NCBI GenBank assembly: GCA_963747735.1
Contig: CAVVGE010000001.1
Location: 372,001-436,000 of the forward strand
Length of the DNA stretch: 64,000 nucleotides
DNA from: AP-15 sp963747735
GTDB lineage: Bacteria; Pseudomonadota; Alphaproteobacteria; ATCC43930; CGMCC-115725
Direction of reading: 5' to 3'
The position numbers were made by a program, and so were the translations under genes. Numbering within the stretch: position 1 is the stretch's first letter; each line of letters opens with the position of its first letter. Under the pieces are notes generated by a model. It had not been told where the DNA came from. It ran no database searches and worked only from the letters and a program-made list of their open reading frames with translations. Shown here piece by piece: positions 8,481-17,233 of this stretch.

Positions 8481-9940
8481 TCAGTACGAAAAAGCGTAGA
8501 CGCGATCGTCGGCGCCGACATAAAGCCGCCCGGCGGCGGGCAGCAAGGTCTGGAAATGGTGGAGGCCGGCAAGGTGGTCGCTGGTGACCAGCGGCTCGCC
8601 GGTGTCGCCGCGATAGCCGTGCAGCCGGTTGTCGCCATCGGCGCCGAGCACCCAGACGATCGGGTCGGAATGGCCGTCGGTCGTCGTGACGATCGGCGAG
8701 CCGGCGCCGTTCAGCGCCGCGCACCAGGCGGGCGCGATCGTGGCCGGCGGTCCGGCGCGGATCGCGAGCACGGTCAGCCCGTTGCCGCGCCGCGGCGCCG
8801 GGCAATCGGCGCCCTCGACCGGCAAAGCGACAAAAACACCGCCGGAAGCGAGAAAGGCGGCGGGTGCGGTGCGGATCGGCTCGGCAGAGACCCTTCGCGT
8901 CGCGAGCTCGCCGCCGATGCCGCCGAGCTTGCCGGTGTCGAGCAAATAGCCGCGCCCGTCCTTGCCGAGCGCCAGCGCCAGCTTCCGGACCCCGCCCGCG
9001 GTCGAGGCAGCGGCAGCGGGCTGGTGCCGCCGAGGTCGAGATCGTCCTCGTCGAGCGTGCGCCAATTCGCAGGCGCGAAATAATCCTGCGGCCGGTCGTT
9101 GCGGGTGAGATCGGGCGCGAGGCGAAACACCGCCTCGCCATCGCTCCATTGCTGCGCGCCAAAGGTGTTGCCGGTGGCGACATAGAGCGAGCCGCCGTCG
9201 CCCGCGATGCCGCCCGGCGCCCAGATGCCGCCGCCGCGAGCGCGCGTGCTCCAGCTGACGATATCGCGCGGGCGGTCGAGGCCGATCCCGACCACCCAGC
9301 CGTGATAGTCGCCGCAATCGCCAAAATGCCCGCCATAGGGCACATAGACCCGGCCGCCCTGGATCAACAGCGCGCCGCGCTCGTTCTGGTCGCCGGCGAC
9401 AAACCGGCGGCCGAGCGCGGCCCCGACATCGACCGGCCAGCCGGGCAATGTCACGCCATTCGCCAGCGACAGGGCGAAGACCTGATGGTGCGCGCCGTCC
9501 GCCTCGGCGACCATCGCATCGAGATAAAGGGTGCGCGAGGCTTCGTCGATCGCCGGCGTGCCGGTGATGCCGAGCGGGTCGATGTTGCCGCAGGGCTGCG
9601 TTCGCAATGGCACCGCCCGGCCGAGCGAGCGCGTCCACAGAGTCCGCCCCGAGCCCGCGTCGATCGCGACCACGGTGTCGTTTTCGGTCGCAACGATCAG
9701 CATCCCTTGCCAAAAAAGCGGCTGCGCATAGACATGCCCGGCAAAGCGCGGCGCAAAATTCGGGTCGAGCCGCAGCGCCTTTGCCCGCGCCCAGGTCAGT
9801 CCGGGAACTACGAAATTGCCGCTGCGGTCGGCGCCGCCGTGAAACGTTGCAACCGTCTGGCCGTCGCAAATGCCGCAGAAGGCCAGCATCGATAATGCCG
9901 CCCATGCCAGCCGTTGCCAAAGCCCGAGCGCGAGGCGCAT
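8481..9940 (-). CDS. Secreted PQQ-type beta-propeller protein, one frameshift
   Basis: The protein begins with a signal peptide (MRLALGLWQRLAWAALSMLA, cleavage near residue 27) and continues with the WD-like repeats of the PQQ/quinoprotein-dehydrogenase and BamB fold. Blade motifs include LIVATENDTVVAIDAGSGRT, LYVATGNTFG, LLDTGKLGGIGGE and RLYVGADDRVYAFSY. No PQQ-ligand set can be assigned with confidence, so an enzymatic role is uncertain. The frame changes near 9000-9020, in DLGGTSPLPLP...; the corrected product is about 486 residues. The gene is divergent from nothing nearby and ends 16 bases before the CapA-like gene, which may be co-transcribed. Confidence 0.8.
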
Positions 9941-10052
9941 GTCCGACGATAGCCGGTGGCCGGGACGGGCGCCACAAGTGTTGCGGGTCGATTTTGTGGC
10001 TGCAGACGGTGGATGCGAGGTTTGCTGGAGGTCCAACCCCGGATCTCATGCT

Positions 10053-10295
10053 TCAAGCGGCGATTGTCGTCAGGTGGCCACGCGCGGCGTAATCGAGAAT
10101 GCGCCGGTCGCGGGTCATCAGCAGGGCGTTGGCCACCCGCGCCGTAGCGACGATCAACCGATCCGCCGGGTCGCGATAAAATGCTTCGGTCAGCGTGTGA
10201 CGTGCTTTTGTTGAAAGTTCCGGACTGCCGCCGACCAGCCAAAGCCACACATGCGTATCCAGCAACAAAGGCTGCGGCTCAGATGTTCTCGTCAT
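10053..10295 (-). pseudogene. PIN-domain toxin (VapC type) with internal deletion
   Basis: VapC toxins are PIN-fold RNases of about 130 residues. Here the N-terminal end (LLLDTHVWLWLVGG, with the first catalytic Asp) runs after about 35 residues directly into the C-terminal end (FYRDPADRLIVATA, LLMTRDRRILDYA). The 80-residue product lacks the central 45-50 residues that normally carry the second acidic residue. The reading frame is intact across the deletion. The start overlaps the antitoxin end by 17 bases, the usual order of such modules. Most likely inactive as a nuclease. Confidence 0.82.
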
Positions 10296-10524
10296 CGCCG
10301 GTCCAGCCGGCGTCCTCGATCGGACTAATGATGTCGCCGTAGATCCTGGCTGTCCCCGCCATGTAGCCAAAGAGGTCTGTCGGCTCTTCCTCCACCGGGA
10401 CCAGCTTGGCGACCGGCTTGCCTCGCTTGGTGATGACGATCGCTCGGCGCTCTTTTGCCACCTCGTCCATCAAGCGCAGGCATTTCGCTTTGAAATCGGC
10501 TGCGGCAATGTGCCTCTCGACCAT
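10279..10524 (-). CDS. Phd/YefM-type antitoxin
   Basis: An 81-residue antitoxin with the Phd/YefM fold: AADFKAKCLRLMDEVAKER followed by AIVITKRGKPVAKLVPV, the standard DNA-binding N-terminal domain. The acidic C-terminal tail (EDAGWTGDDENI) would wrap the toxin and autoregulate the operon. The ATG at 10524 is chosen because homology to the family begins there; a longer in-frame extension has no family similarity. It precedes the damaged PIN-domain toxin, so it may now act only as a repressor or be decaying. Confidence 0.88.
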   Translation of the reverse strand: MVERHIAAADFKAKCLRLMDEVAKERRAIVITKRGKPVAKLVPVEEEPTDLFGYMAGTARIYGDIISPIEDAGWTGDDENI

Positions 10525-10679
10525 GAGATCTGTCCGCTGGTCATCGTCAGCCGACCATATAGGCACCAGCGCGCTCTCGCGGCAACCCGAGGCTCCTGGG
10601 ATCGGCTCGGTCCAGGGATGCCGCCCTTGCCGCAGCTTGGCGATCCCGACAGAATATTTCAGCGGCGGGCGAGGAAGCG

Positions 10680-12303
10680 ATGCGGCGCATGGAGCAATCA
10701 CCTCTGGCGGTCTATCAGGCCCATCTCGACAAGGGCGAGCTCGCCTATCAATGGAGTCCGGAGGCGAGTCGTGCGGTGTTCTACCCGCGCGTGATCTGCC
10801 CGTTCACCGGCAGCGAGCGGCTCGAATGGCGAGTGAGCGCCGGGCTCGGCACGGTCTACGCGACGACCGTCACCCATCCGCGCGAGGGTGCCCCCTACAA
10901 TGTGGCGCTGATCGATATGGACGAAGGCTTTCGGTTGATGAGCCGGGTCGAGGACGTGGCGCCTGAAATGGTCGCGATCGGGATGCGCGTCAAATTCCGC
11001 ATCCATCGTCCCGGCGGCGACGACCCCGCCTATCCGGTCTTCGCGCCCGTAGGGGCCACCCCCACCCAACCCTCCCCCGCCAGCGGGGGAGGGCTGCCAA
11101 AGTTTTCCTCCCCCGCAGGCGGGGGAGGGTCGGGGAGGGGGTCGAGCGGCGACGGTCTCCGGCGCGGCAGCACGGCGATCGTCGGCGTCGCCGAAAGCGA
11201 TCTCGGCGCCGTTGCCGCCGAAATGAGCCCGATCGATTTGATGGCGCAGGGCATTCGTCGCGCGCTCGACGATTGCGGGCTGGCGCTCAAGGACATCGAC
11301 GGGCTCGTCTGCGCCACCGCGCAAAGCCGCACATCGGGGCTCAACCTCGCCGAATATCTCGGCATTTCGCCGGCCTTTATCGACACGACGATCCTCGGCG
11401 GCTCGTCCTTCATGTTTCATGTCGCGCATGCCCAGGCGGCGCTGCAACTGGGCCTGTGCAACGTCGCGGTTATCGCCTATGGCTCGACCCAGCGCACGAT
11501 CGGCCGGCGCCACGCCTCGGTGCGCGAATACAACCCCTACGAGACGCCGTTCCGCCCGTTTCTGCCGTCCACCGCCTATGCGCTCGCCGCCTCGCGCCAC
11601 ATGCACCAATACGGCACGACCCGAGAGCAATTGGCCGCGGTCGCGGTGGCGGCGCGGCAATGGGCGCTTTTGAACCCGGTCGCCTGGGAAAAGAAGCCGC
11701 TCTCGATCGCCGAGGTGCTCGGCGCGCGCATGGTCAGCTGGCCGTTCACGGTGCGCGACATCTGCCTCGTCACCGATGGCGGCGGTGCGGTCATCATGAC
11801 CACCGCCGAGCGCGCGCGCTCGCTGAAAAAGCCGCCCGCCTATGTGCTCGGCGACAGGCCAGGCGATCACCCACGCCAATATTTCGAGCATGCCCGATTT
11901 GACCCAGACCGGCGCCCTGGCTTCGGGCCGCGCCGCTTACGCCATGGCCCGGCTCGGCCCCACCGACATCGACGTCGTCGAGCTCTACGACGCGTTCACG
12001 ATCAACCCGATCCTGTTCCTCGAAGACCTTGGCTTTTGCGCGAAGGGCGAAGGCGGCGCCTTTGTCGAAAACGGCCGCATCGCCCCCGGCGGTGCGCTCC
12101 CGGTCAACACCAACGGCGGCGGCCTTTCCTACTGCCACCCCGGCATGTACGGCCTCCTTTTGTTGATCGAAGCCACCCGCCAATTGCGCGGCGAATGCGG
12201 CGCCCGCCAGATCGCCAATTGCGAAGTGGCCCTCGCCCACGGCAACGGCGGCGTCCTCTCCTCGCAAGCCACCGTCATCCTCGGCACGCAAGCTACAGTT
12301 TGA
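10680..12303 (+). CDS. DUF35 OB-fold protein fused to a thiolase (SCP-x type), one frameshift
   Basis: Residues 1-120 are a DUF35 acyl-CoA-binding OB-fold domain (YQWSPEASRAVFYPRVICPF, ALIDMDEGFRLMSRV, KFRIHR). From about residue 160 the protein is a thiolase-like enzyme of the SCP-x/ChsH2-partner family (AIVGVAESDLG, DIDGLVCATAQ, ILGGSSFMFHVAHAQ, then ELYDAFTINPILFLEDLGFC and NTNGGGLSYCHPG). These are normally two adjacent genes; here the junction is a proline/glycine linker encoded by two palindromic repeats (11070-11129), which keep the frame open. The frame breaks near 11852 inside the thiolase, after PPAYVLG; GQAITHANISS continues in the next frame. Function is probably lipid or sterol side-chain degradation. 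A second, unfused pair lies at 36663-38289. Confidence 0.8.
11070..11129. repeat. Pair of palindromic repeats inside a coding region
   Basis: Two C-rich/G-rich palindromes lie side by side: 11070-11093 (arms CCCTCCCCCGC and GCGGGGGAGGG) and about 11107-11128 (arms CCTCCCCCGC and GCGGGGGAGG). They resemble the intergenic repeat at 931-954. Translated, they give the linker PTQPSPASGGGLPKFSSPAG between the DUF35 and thiolase domains. Confidence 0.8.
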
Positions 12304-12328
12304 ATTTTGGGCTCAAAAAGGGGCCGAT

Positions 12329-12817
12329 ATGCCAATCGACGTAGCTCACTTATCTAACGACCAGCTGAAGAATCTTATCGAAAACCACCGCAGACAGAAG
12401 GCCACAAATGCGCCGGCTTACGTGGATGCCCTACGTGAATGGCAGGTGCGCAAGGGCAACGGTTTGGACTTCGACAAATCATTTAGGATCATCAAAGCCG
12501 CGGCAAGAGAACACCGGTTCCTAAGCTATAAAGAATTAGCCGACGCTAGTGGTGCGGATTGGGGTCAGGTTCGCTACTCGCTCGGTAACCACCTCTGGGC
12601 TCTCGTCGAATTTGCCCATCGCAAGGGTTGGCCAATGCTCAGCGCGATTGTTGTCAACAAGTCGAATGTCAACTCCGGCACATTGGATCCCGAAACGCTG
12701 AAAGGTTTCATCGCCGCCGCTCATGACCTCGACTACGTGGTCACCGATGAGCAAGCCTTTTTGCGCGAGCAGCAGGACAAGGTCTTTGCGTGGGCCGCGG
12801 CCGAGGCTGAGACTTAA
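12329..12817 (+). CDS. Hypothetical protein
   Basis: A 162-residue soluble protein I cannot place. It opens with a helical segment (LSNDQLKNLIENHRRQKATN) and contains FLSYKELADASGADWGQVRYS, which reads like a helix-turn-helix, then WPMLSAIVVNKSNVNSG and an acidic C-terminus. Base composition is clearly less GC-rich than the neighbours, which suggests acquisition by transfer. The codons immediately upstream of the ATG (12299-12328) are in frame and read FEFWAQKGAD, almost the same as FEFWVQKDAD in the gene at 32968, so the 5' region looks like a recombination junction. Confidence 0.7.
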   Translation: MPIDVAHLSNDQLKNLIENHRRQKATNAPAYVDALREWQVRKGNGLDFDKSFRIIKAAAREHRFLSYKELADASGADWGQVRYSLGNHLWALVEFAHRKGWPMLSAIVVNKSNVNSGTLDPETLKGFIAAAHDLDYVVTDEQAFLREQQDKVFAWAAAEAET

Positions 12818-12861
12818 CGCTAGGCTCGGAAGGCACCCCGTTTCGTCCGGCATTTCGCTAA

Positions 12862-12900
12862 TAAGACCATCCCGACGCAGGTCGGGACCCATCGTGGCCG
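12862..12900. repeat. Dispersed palindromic repeat, copy 1
   Basis: The segment CATCCCGACGCAGGTCGGGA with the following CCCAT is repeated at 13371-13395 with one base changed. Its core ATCCCGAC/GTCGGGA is a 7-8-base inverted repeat. It separates the hypothetical gene from the GIY-YIG gene. Confidence 0.65.
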
Positions 12901-12909
12901 CCAAAATCG

Positions 12910-13194
12910 ATGTTCTACGTCTATCTCCTCGCCAGCAGACCGTTCGGAACCCTATACATCGGCACGACTTCCGATCTCGCGCGGCGCGTTTGGGAGCACA
13001 AAAACAAACTCGTTTCCGGCTTCACGAAACGGTACCAGGTCGAGCGGCTCGTTTGGTACGAGGCCCATGAAAATGCTGCCTCAGCACTTCGCCGCGAAAA
13101 ACAGCTCAAGGAACGGAAACGCGACTGGCAAATCAATTTGCTCGAACGTGACAACCCGCACTGGCTGGACCTCTACCCGCGCCTCCGACTGTGA
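12910..13194 (+). CDS. GIY-YIG nuclease-domain protein
   Basis: A 94-residue single-domain GIY-YIG protein. The two halves of the motif are YVYLLASRPFGTLYIGTTSD (positions 3-22), followed by LARRVWEHK, and a conserved Glu region at ENAASALRREKQLKERKRDW. Such small proteins (UPF0213/YhbQ-like) are common in alphaproteobacteria, often lie among repeats, and have no established role. The gene is flanked on both sides by copies of the same short palindromic repeat. No clear ribosome site precedes it. Confidence 0.88.
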   Translation: MFYVYLLASRPFGTLYIGTTSDLARRVWEHKNKLVSGFTKRYQVERLVWYEAHENAASALRREKQLKERKRDWQINLLERDNPHWLDLYPRLRL

Positions 13195-13239
13195 GCGCTG
13201 CTCCCGCGTGGTCAAAATGGAGCCAGTGGAATTCTGGGT

Positions 13240-13505
13240 GGTTCGGATCACGGCCGTTGTCGCCCGCCGGTTCGGGCGGAGCGCCATGACAATAGGCACC
13301 GGCCTTCGCCGGTGTGGACTAAAGGGAAAGCAGGCTACGGCGTGGCTCCGCGCACCGTTTACTGATAGTGCCATCCCGACGAAGGTCGGGACCCATGGTT
13401 GCCATAGGCACCGGCGGGAGCTTGTCCTCGGGCCGCGCACAGCGTGGGCCGGTGTGGACGAAAAAGAAAACCGGCTCTGGGTTCCCGCTGCCGCGGGAAT
13501 GACGA
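13240..13505. repeat. Repeat-rich intergenic region
   Basis: This gap of about 310 bases holds no gene. It contains the second copy of the ATCCCGAC/GTCGGGA palindrome (13371-13395) and a further inverted pair, GGTTCCCGC against GCGGGAATGA, near 13478-13504. Short phrases such as CACCGGC recur several times. Confidence 0.6.
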
Positions 13506-13541
13506 ATAATGGACGCACGCGATATGCGGGAGGGACGCGAC

Positions 13542-15665
13542 ATGCCGGAGAATACATTGGTGCACTTCGAGAATCTCGACGGGGTAGGCGTTATCACGAT
13601 CGACAACCCGCCGGTCAACGCGCTGTCGCCGGGGGTGCCCGAGGGCATCGTCGAGAATGTCGAGCGCGGCGATGCCGACCCGGCGATCCGCGCGATGGTA
13701 TTGATCGGCGCCGGTCGCAGCTTTATCGCCGGCGCCGACATCCGCACCTTCGGCAACCGGCCGCCGCCGGTTCACGGCCGCCGCCCGCACCAGGTGCTCG
13801 ACGCCGCCAGCAAGCCGGTGGTCGCCGCGATCCACGGCTATGCGCTGGGCGGCGGGTTTGAGATAGCGCTCGCCTCGCACTACCGCATCGCGGTGCCGAG
13901 CGCCAAAATCGGCCTGCCCGAAGTGCTGATCGGCATATTGCCGGGGAGCGGCGGGACCCAGCGCCTGCCGCGGCTGGTCGGGCCAAAGGCGGCGCTCGAC
14001 ATGATCGTCACCGGCCGCCATGTGCCGGCCGAGGAGGCATATCGCCTCGGCATCATCGACGAACTGGCGCCGGAAGGCAGCGACCTGCGCGCGGCGGCGA
14101 TCGCCTTTGCCCGCCGCGTCGCCGACACGCGGCCATTGCCGCGCATCCGCGACCATGACGACAAGCTCGCCGAGGCCAAGGCCGATCCCGGCATCTTCGA
14201 CGCGATGAGCGAAATCGATCGCGCGGCGCGCCCGCAACCAGAAGGCGCCCTATCACTGCATCCAGTCGGTCGAAAACGCCTGCACGATGCCGTTCGACGA
14301 GGGCGTCGTGCGCGAGCGCGAATTGTTCGACGAGCTCGAAAATTCGGCCGAAGCGCGCGCGCTGCGCTATGCTTTTTTCGCCGAGCGCGAGGTGGCGCGG
14401 CTTCCCGACATCCCGCGCTCGACGCCATTGCGCCCGATCAAGAATGCGGCGGTCGTCGGCGCCGGCACGATGGGCGGCGGCATCGCGATGAGCTTTGCCG
14501 AATTCGGCTTCCCGGTGAAATTGCTCGAAGTCGAGCCAGGACGCGCTCGACCGCGGCCTCGCCCGCATCCGCGCCAATTACGAAACTAGCATCCGCCGCG
14601 GCAGCCTCAGCCGAGGCCGAGATGGACCGCCGCATGGGCTTGATCGAGCCGGTCACCGGCTATGACGACATCAAGGATTGCGACGTCGTGATCGAGGCGG
14701 TGTTCGAGCGCATCCCGGTTAAGGAGGAGGTCTTCAAAAAGCTCGACGCGGTCATGAAGCCGGGCGCGCTCCTCTATACCAACACTTCGGGCATCGACAT
14801 CGACATCATGGCGAACGCGACCGGGCGACCGCAGGACGTTTGCGGCACGCATTTCTTTGCGCCGGCCAATGTCATGAAATTGTTTGAGGCCGTCAAAGGC
14901 GCCAAGAGCGCGCCCGATACGCTTGCGACGGCAATGGATTTGGGCCGCAAGATCGGCAAGGTCAGCGCCATGGCCGGCAATGGCGACGGCTTTGTCGCCA
15001 ATAGGAGCCGCACGCCCTTCGGCACCGAGATGATCATCATGCTCGAAGAGGGGGCGCTGCCCGAGCAGGTGGACAAGGTCATGGTCGATTTCGGCTATCC
15101 GATCGGGCCGTTTGCGACCTCGGATTTGTCGGGTCTCGACATCGGCTATGACAGCCGCCAGCGCCGCGCCGCGCAAAACCCGAATTACCGCAAATTGCCG
15201 ATCGCCGATCTGATCGTCGAGATGGGCCGCTTGGGGCAAAAGACCGGGGCCGGCTGGTTCCGCTACGAACCCGGCGACCGCACGCCATATCCCGACCCCT
15301 TGATCGCGCGCGCGATCAAGGAAAAAGCCGCCGAGATGGGCGTCGAGCAGCGCAGCTTTTCGGACGAGGAAATCCTGCGCCGGCTCCTCTTCGCCTCGGT
15401 CAACGAAGCCTGCAAGATATTGGAAGAAGGCAAGGCCTACCGCGCCAGCGACATCGACGTGATGTGGCTCAACGGCTTTGGCTTCCCGCGCTATCGCGGC
15501 GGGCTGATGTACTGGGCCGACACGATCGGCGTCGCCGAGGTCTATCGCCAGATCGCGGCCTGGCACCAGCGCTACGGCGAGCGCTGGGCGCCCTCGGCCC
15601 TGTTGCGCCAGCTCGCCGAAACCAACACCCCGCTGCGCCAAGCCAAGCCCGGCCGGCCGATGTGA
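13542..15665 (+). CDS. Fused enoyl-CoA hydratase / 3-hydroxyacyl-CoA dehydrogenase (FadJ-like), three frameshifts
   Basis: Multifunctional fatty-acid beta-oxidation protein. Order: crotonase domain (residues 1-200; AGRSFIAGADIRTFG, ALGGGFEIALASHYRIA, LPEVLIGILPGSGGTQRLP), a central NAD-binding domain (VVGAGTMGGGIAMSFAEFGF) and the dehydrogenase C-terminal domains (GTHFFAPANVMKLFE, GFVANRSRTPFG, GFGFPRYRGG). The centre is out of frame: extra single bases near 14213, 14538 and 14612 shift the frame and cancel out, so the two ends are in the same frame. Corrected length is about 706 residues, as expected. The ATG at 13542 follows the ribosome site GGGAGGGA. The signature is intact apart from the indels. 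Confidence 0.87.
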   Translation: MPENTLVHFENLDGVGVITIDNPPVNALSPGVPEGIVENVERGDADPAIRAMVLIGAGRSFIAGADIRTFGNRPPPVHGRRPHQVLDAASKPVVAAIHGYALGGGFEIALASHYRIAVPSAKIGLPEVLIGILPGSGGTQRLPRLVGPKAALDMIVTGRHVPAEEAYRLGIIDELAPEGSDLRAAAIAFARRVADTRPLPRIRDHDDKLAEAKADPGIFDAMSEIDRAARPQPEGALSLHPVGRKRLHDAVRRGRRARARIVRRARKFGRSARAALCFFRRARGGAASRHPALDAIAPDQECGGRRRRHDGRRHRDELCRIRLPGEIARSRARTRSTAASPASAPITKLASAAAASAEAEMDRRMGLIEPVTGYDDIKDCDVVIEAVFERIPVKEEVFKKLDAVMKPGALLYTNTSGIDIDIMANATGRPQDVCGTHFFAPANVMKLFEAVKGAKSAPDTLATAMDLGRKIGKVSAMAGNGDGFVANRSRTPFGTEMIIMLEEGALPEQVDKVMVDFGYPIGPFATSDLSGLDIGYDSRQRRAAQNPNYRKLPIADLIVEMGRLGQKTGAGWFRYEPGDRTPYPDPLIARAIKEKAAEMGVEQRSFSDEEILRRLLFASVNEACKILEEGKAYRASDIDVMWLNGFGFPRYRGGLMYWADTIGVAEVYRQIAAWHQRYGERWAPSALLRQLAETNTPLRQAKPGRPM

Positions 15666-15783
15666 GGCGGCATGCGCCGCATCCGCGTGCGGGTCGAGCG
15701 CGATCGGTTTTGCGCCGCCGGCCGACTTGCGCTCCTTTGCAGCGAGGCCGCCAGGATCGCGAAGCTCCCGCGAGGAGTTTGGT

Positions 15784-16080
15784 CTAGCGGCCCGGGGTCA
15801 GCATATTTGCGGTGCCGCTAACGACACCGCTGGCAGTGCCGAGCGCTCCGCCGACGACCGCGCCGACGGGGCCCGCGCCTGCAGCGCCTCTCGCGGCGCC
15901 GGCCGCCTCCCCCGATACCGCGCCCGATACCGGGTTCGAATAACCTTGCGGCCGGACCGGCTGGCAGACGCCATCGCGATATGTGTAGCCGGGCACACAA
16001 GGATATCCCGCCATCGCTGCGCTCGACGCCCCCGCCGCCAGAACGGCGACGATCGCCGCAACCTTAAACCTCGTCGGCAT
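15784..16080 (-). CDS. Small secreted Gly/Ala-rich protein
   Basis: A 98-residue exported protein: a signal peptide (MPTRFKVAAIVAVLAAGASS, cleavage after AAMA) then YPCVPGYTYRDGVCQPVRPQ and a glycine/alanine-rich tail with a repeated GAVSG/GAARG pattern that resembles the glycine-zipper motif of outer-membrane-associated proteins. The CxPGYxYxxGxC pattern is shared in style with two other small secreted proteins of the window (16621-16803, 36375-36587). No function is known. Confidence 0.72.
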   Translation of the reverse strand: MPTRFKVAAIVAVLAAGASSAAMAGYPCVPGYTYRDGVCQPVRPQGYSNPVSGAVSGEAAGAARGAAGAGPVGAVVGGALGTASGVVSGTANMLTPGR

Positions 16081-16308
16081 GGCTGAACTCCATGAAATAT
16101 CGGGATGAACGGCAAAAGCGCCGCGATGAAAGGTCAACGCTATGGGGATCGGCCGCGTTCCGGGCGCGGGGCATGGCACCCGACCCTGCCAATGCCCATG
16201 GCCATGCCATGCCCTGGCCATCCCCGGGGCGTCGTGTTCGCCGCGATCCAAGGGCCTTACGGCGAGCCGCCTCAATTCGCTAATAAGAAATTGGAAAATA
16301 ACATATAA

Positions 16309-16398
16309 TGGCGGATGGGGTGGGATTCGAACCCACGGTGGGCTCGCGCCCACGCCGGTTTTCAAGACCGGTGCCTTAAACCGCTCGGCCACCCATCC
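16309..16398 (-). tRNA. tRNA-Ser (anticodon TGA)
   Basis: A complete 90-base class II tRNA on the minus strand. The acceptor stem GGATGGG pairs with CCCATCC, the D-arm contains GGCCGAGCGGTTTAAGGC, the anticodon loop reads CTTGAAA with anticodon TGA (serine, UCA codons), a long variable arm (GCGTGGGCGCGAGCCCACC) follows, and the T-arm has GGTTCGAATCC. A genomic CCA is present at the 3' end (16309-16311). Confidence 0.95.
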
Positions 16399-16620
16399 CA
16401 CCAGTCGTTTCAATCGATCGACGAGAACGTGTCTGTGGATACTCCGGCCGACTTAGACCTAAAATCGATAGCTGGCGCTTAGCGCCCATTCTGACAAGTG
16501 ATGGTGCGGCGGCCACATCGCCGGCCGCGGTAAAGGTCGCTGACGTCGTCGGCGGCCACGGTAGGCGTTTGCCATCTCTGCCATCTCTGACCCAACAGAA
16601 AGGCCAACCCGACACAGCGC

Positions 16621-16803
16621 CTACCGCGCCGGTTGGCCCAGACAGTGCCCAGGAACCCACTTGCCGTTAGCGTAATCAGAGGGAACCCAAGGCGTTCCCG
16701 GCGAGCACGCCTGCGCCTGAGCTGTCGTCGGTGCGCACCCCGTCATAGTGGTGACTGCCGCGAAACCGAGAAGACAAGTGAACATCATGGTGACGAGACG
16801 CAT
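16621..16803 (-). CDS. Small lipoprotein, cysteine-containing
   Basis: A 60-residue protein with a lipoprotein signal (MRLVTMMFTCLLGFAAVTTM then TGC, the likely lipidated Cys). The mature part, APTTAQAQACSPGTPWVPSD and YANGKWVPGHCLGQPAR, has two cysteines around a GKWxPGHC motif. The short unit YxxGKW...GxC also occurs in the protein at 36375-36587. Function unknown. The start at 16803 gives the signal peptide directly; the longer open frame upstream has no such property. Confidence 0.65.
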   Translation of the reverse strand: MRLVTMMFTCLLGFAAVTTMTGCAPTTAQAQACSPGTPWVPSDYANGKWVPGHCLGQPAR

Positions 16804-17062
16804 GGCAATGTCCGCTCCATGTTGATTAGATGGTCCTTGCATGATCTTTCCTAAATTTTGTCTTATTCGCCTTCCCCGCCCGATGCTCGACCCCGTACCC
16901 GGTTTCAGGGGCGGAGGCGGTTGGCGGATCGAGCGGCGGTGCAAACCGGAAGCGGGCTTTATCGATGGCCTGCCGGAGATGCTTGGCCGGCGCGGCGTCC
17001 TCTTCATGATAAGATCGAGCTGCATGCTCGCAATGTAGCAGCTGCTCGACTAGCTTTGCAGC

Positions 17063-17209
17063 ATGGCCCTTGCCTTCCGCGGGAGCTCCTCATACTGGCT
17101 CCGGGTTGCTGCGCTTTTGGTGCTGGCGGCGCTCGCCGGTTGTGCACCGGCCGGGTCGGCGCCGACGCCAAGTCCACCCCAGCAACGCGACGGCAACGAC
17201 ATGGGATAG
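17063..17209 (+). CDS. Very small lipoprotein
   Basis: A 48-residue open frame: basic N-terminus MALAFRGSSSYWLR, hydrophobic VAALLVLAALAGC ending in a textbook lipobox (LAGC), then a short Pro/Gln-rich tail (APAGSAPTPSPPQQ). The signal-peptide logic is clear although the mature part is only about 20 residues long. It ends 24 bases before the enolase-superfamily gene and could share its transcript. Function unknown. Confidence 0.55.
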   Translation: MALAFRGSSSYWLRVAALLVLAALAGCAPAGSAPTPSPPQQRDGNDMG

Positions 17210-17233
17210 CAGCGGTGATGGGTAGGTGACGCC

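Noticed and set aside
16142..16456. Plus-strand ORF reading GGWGGIRTHGGLAPTPVFKT
   Set aside because: It is the antisense translation of the tRNA-Ser gene, a well-known false ORF.
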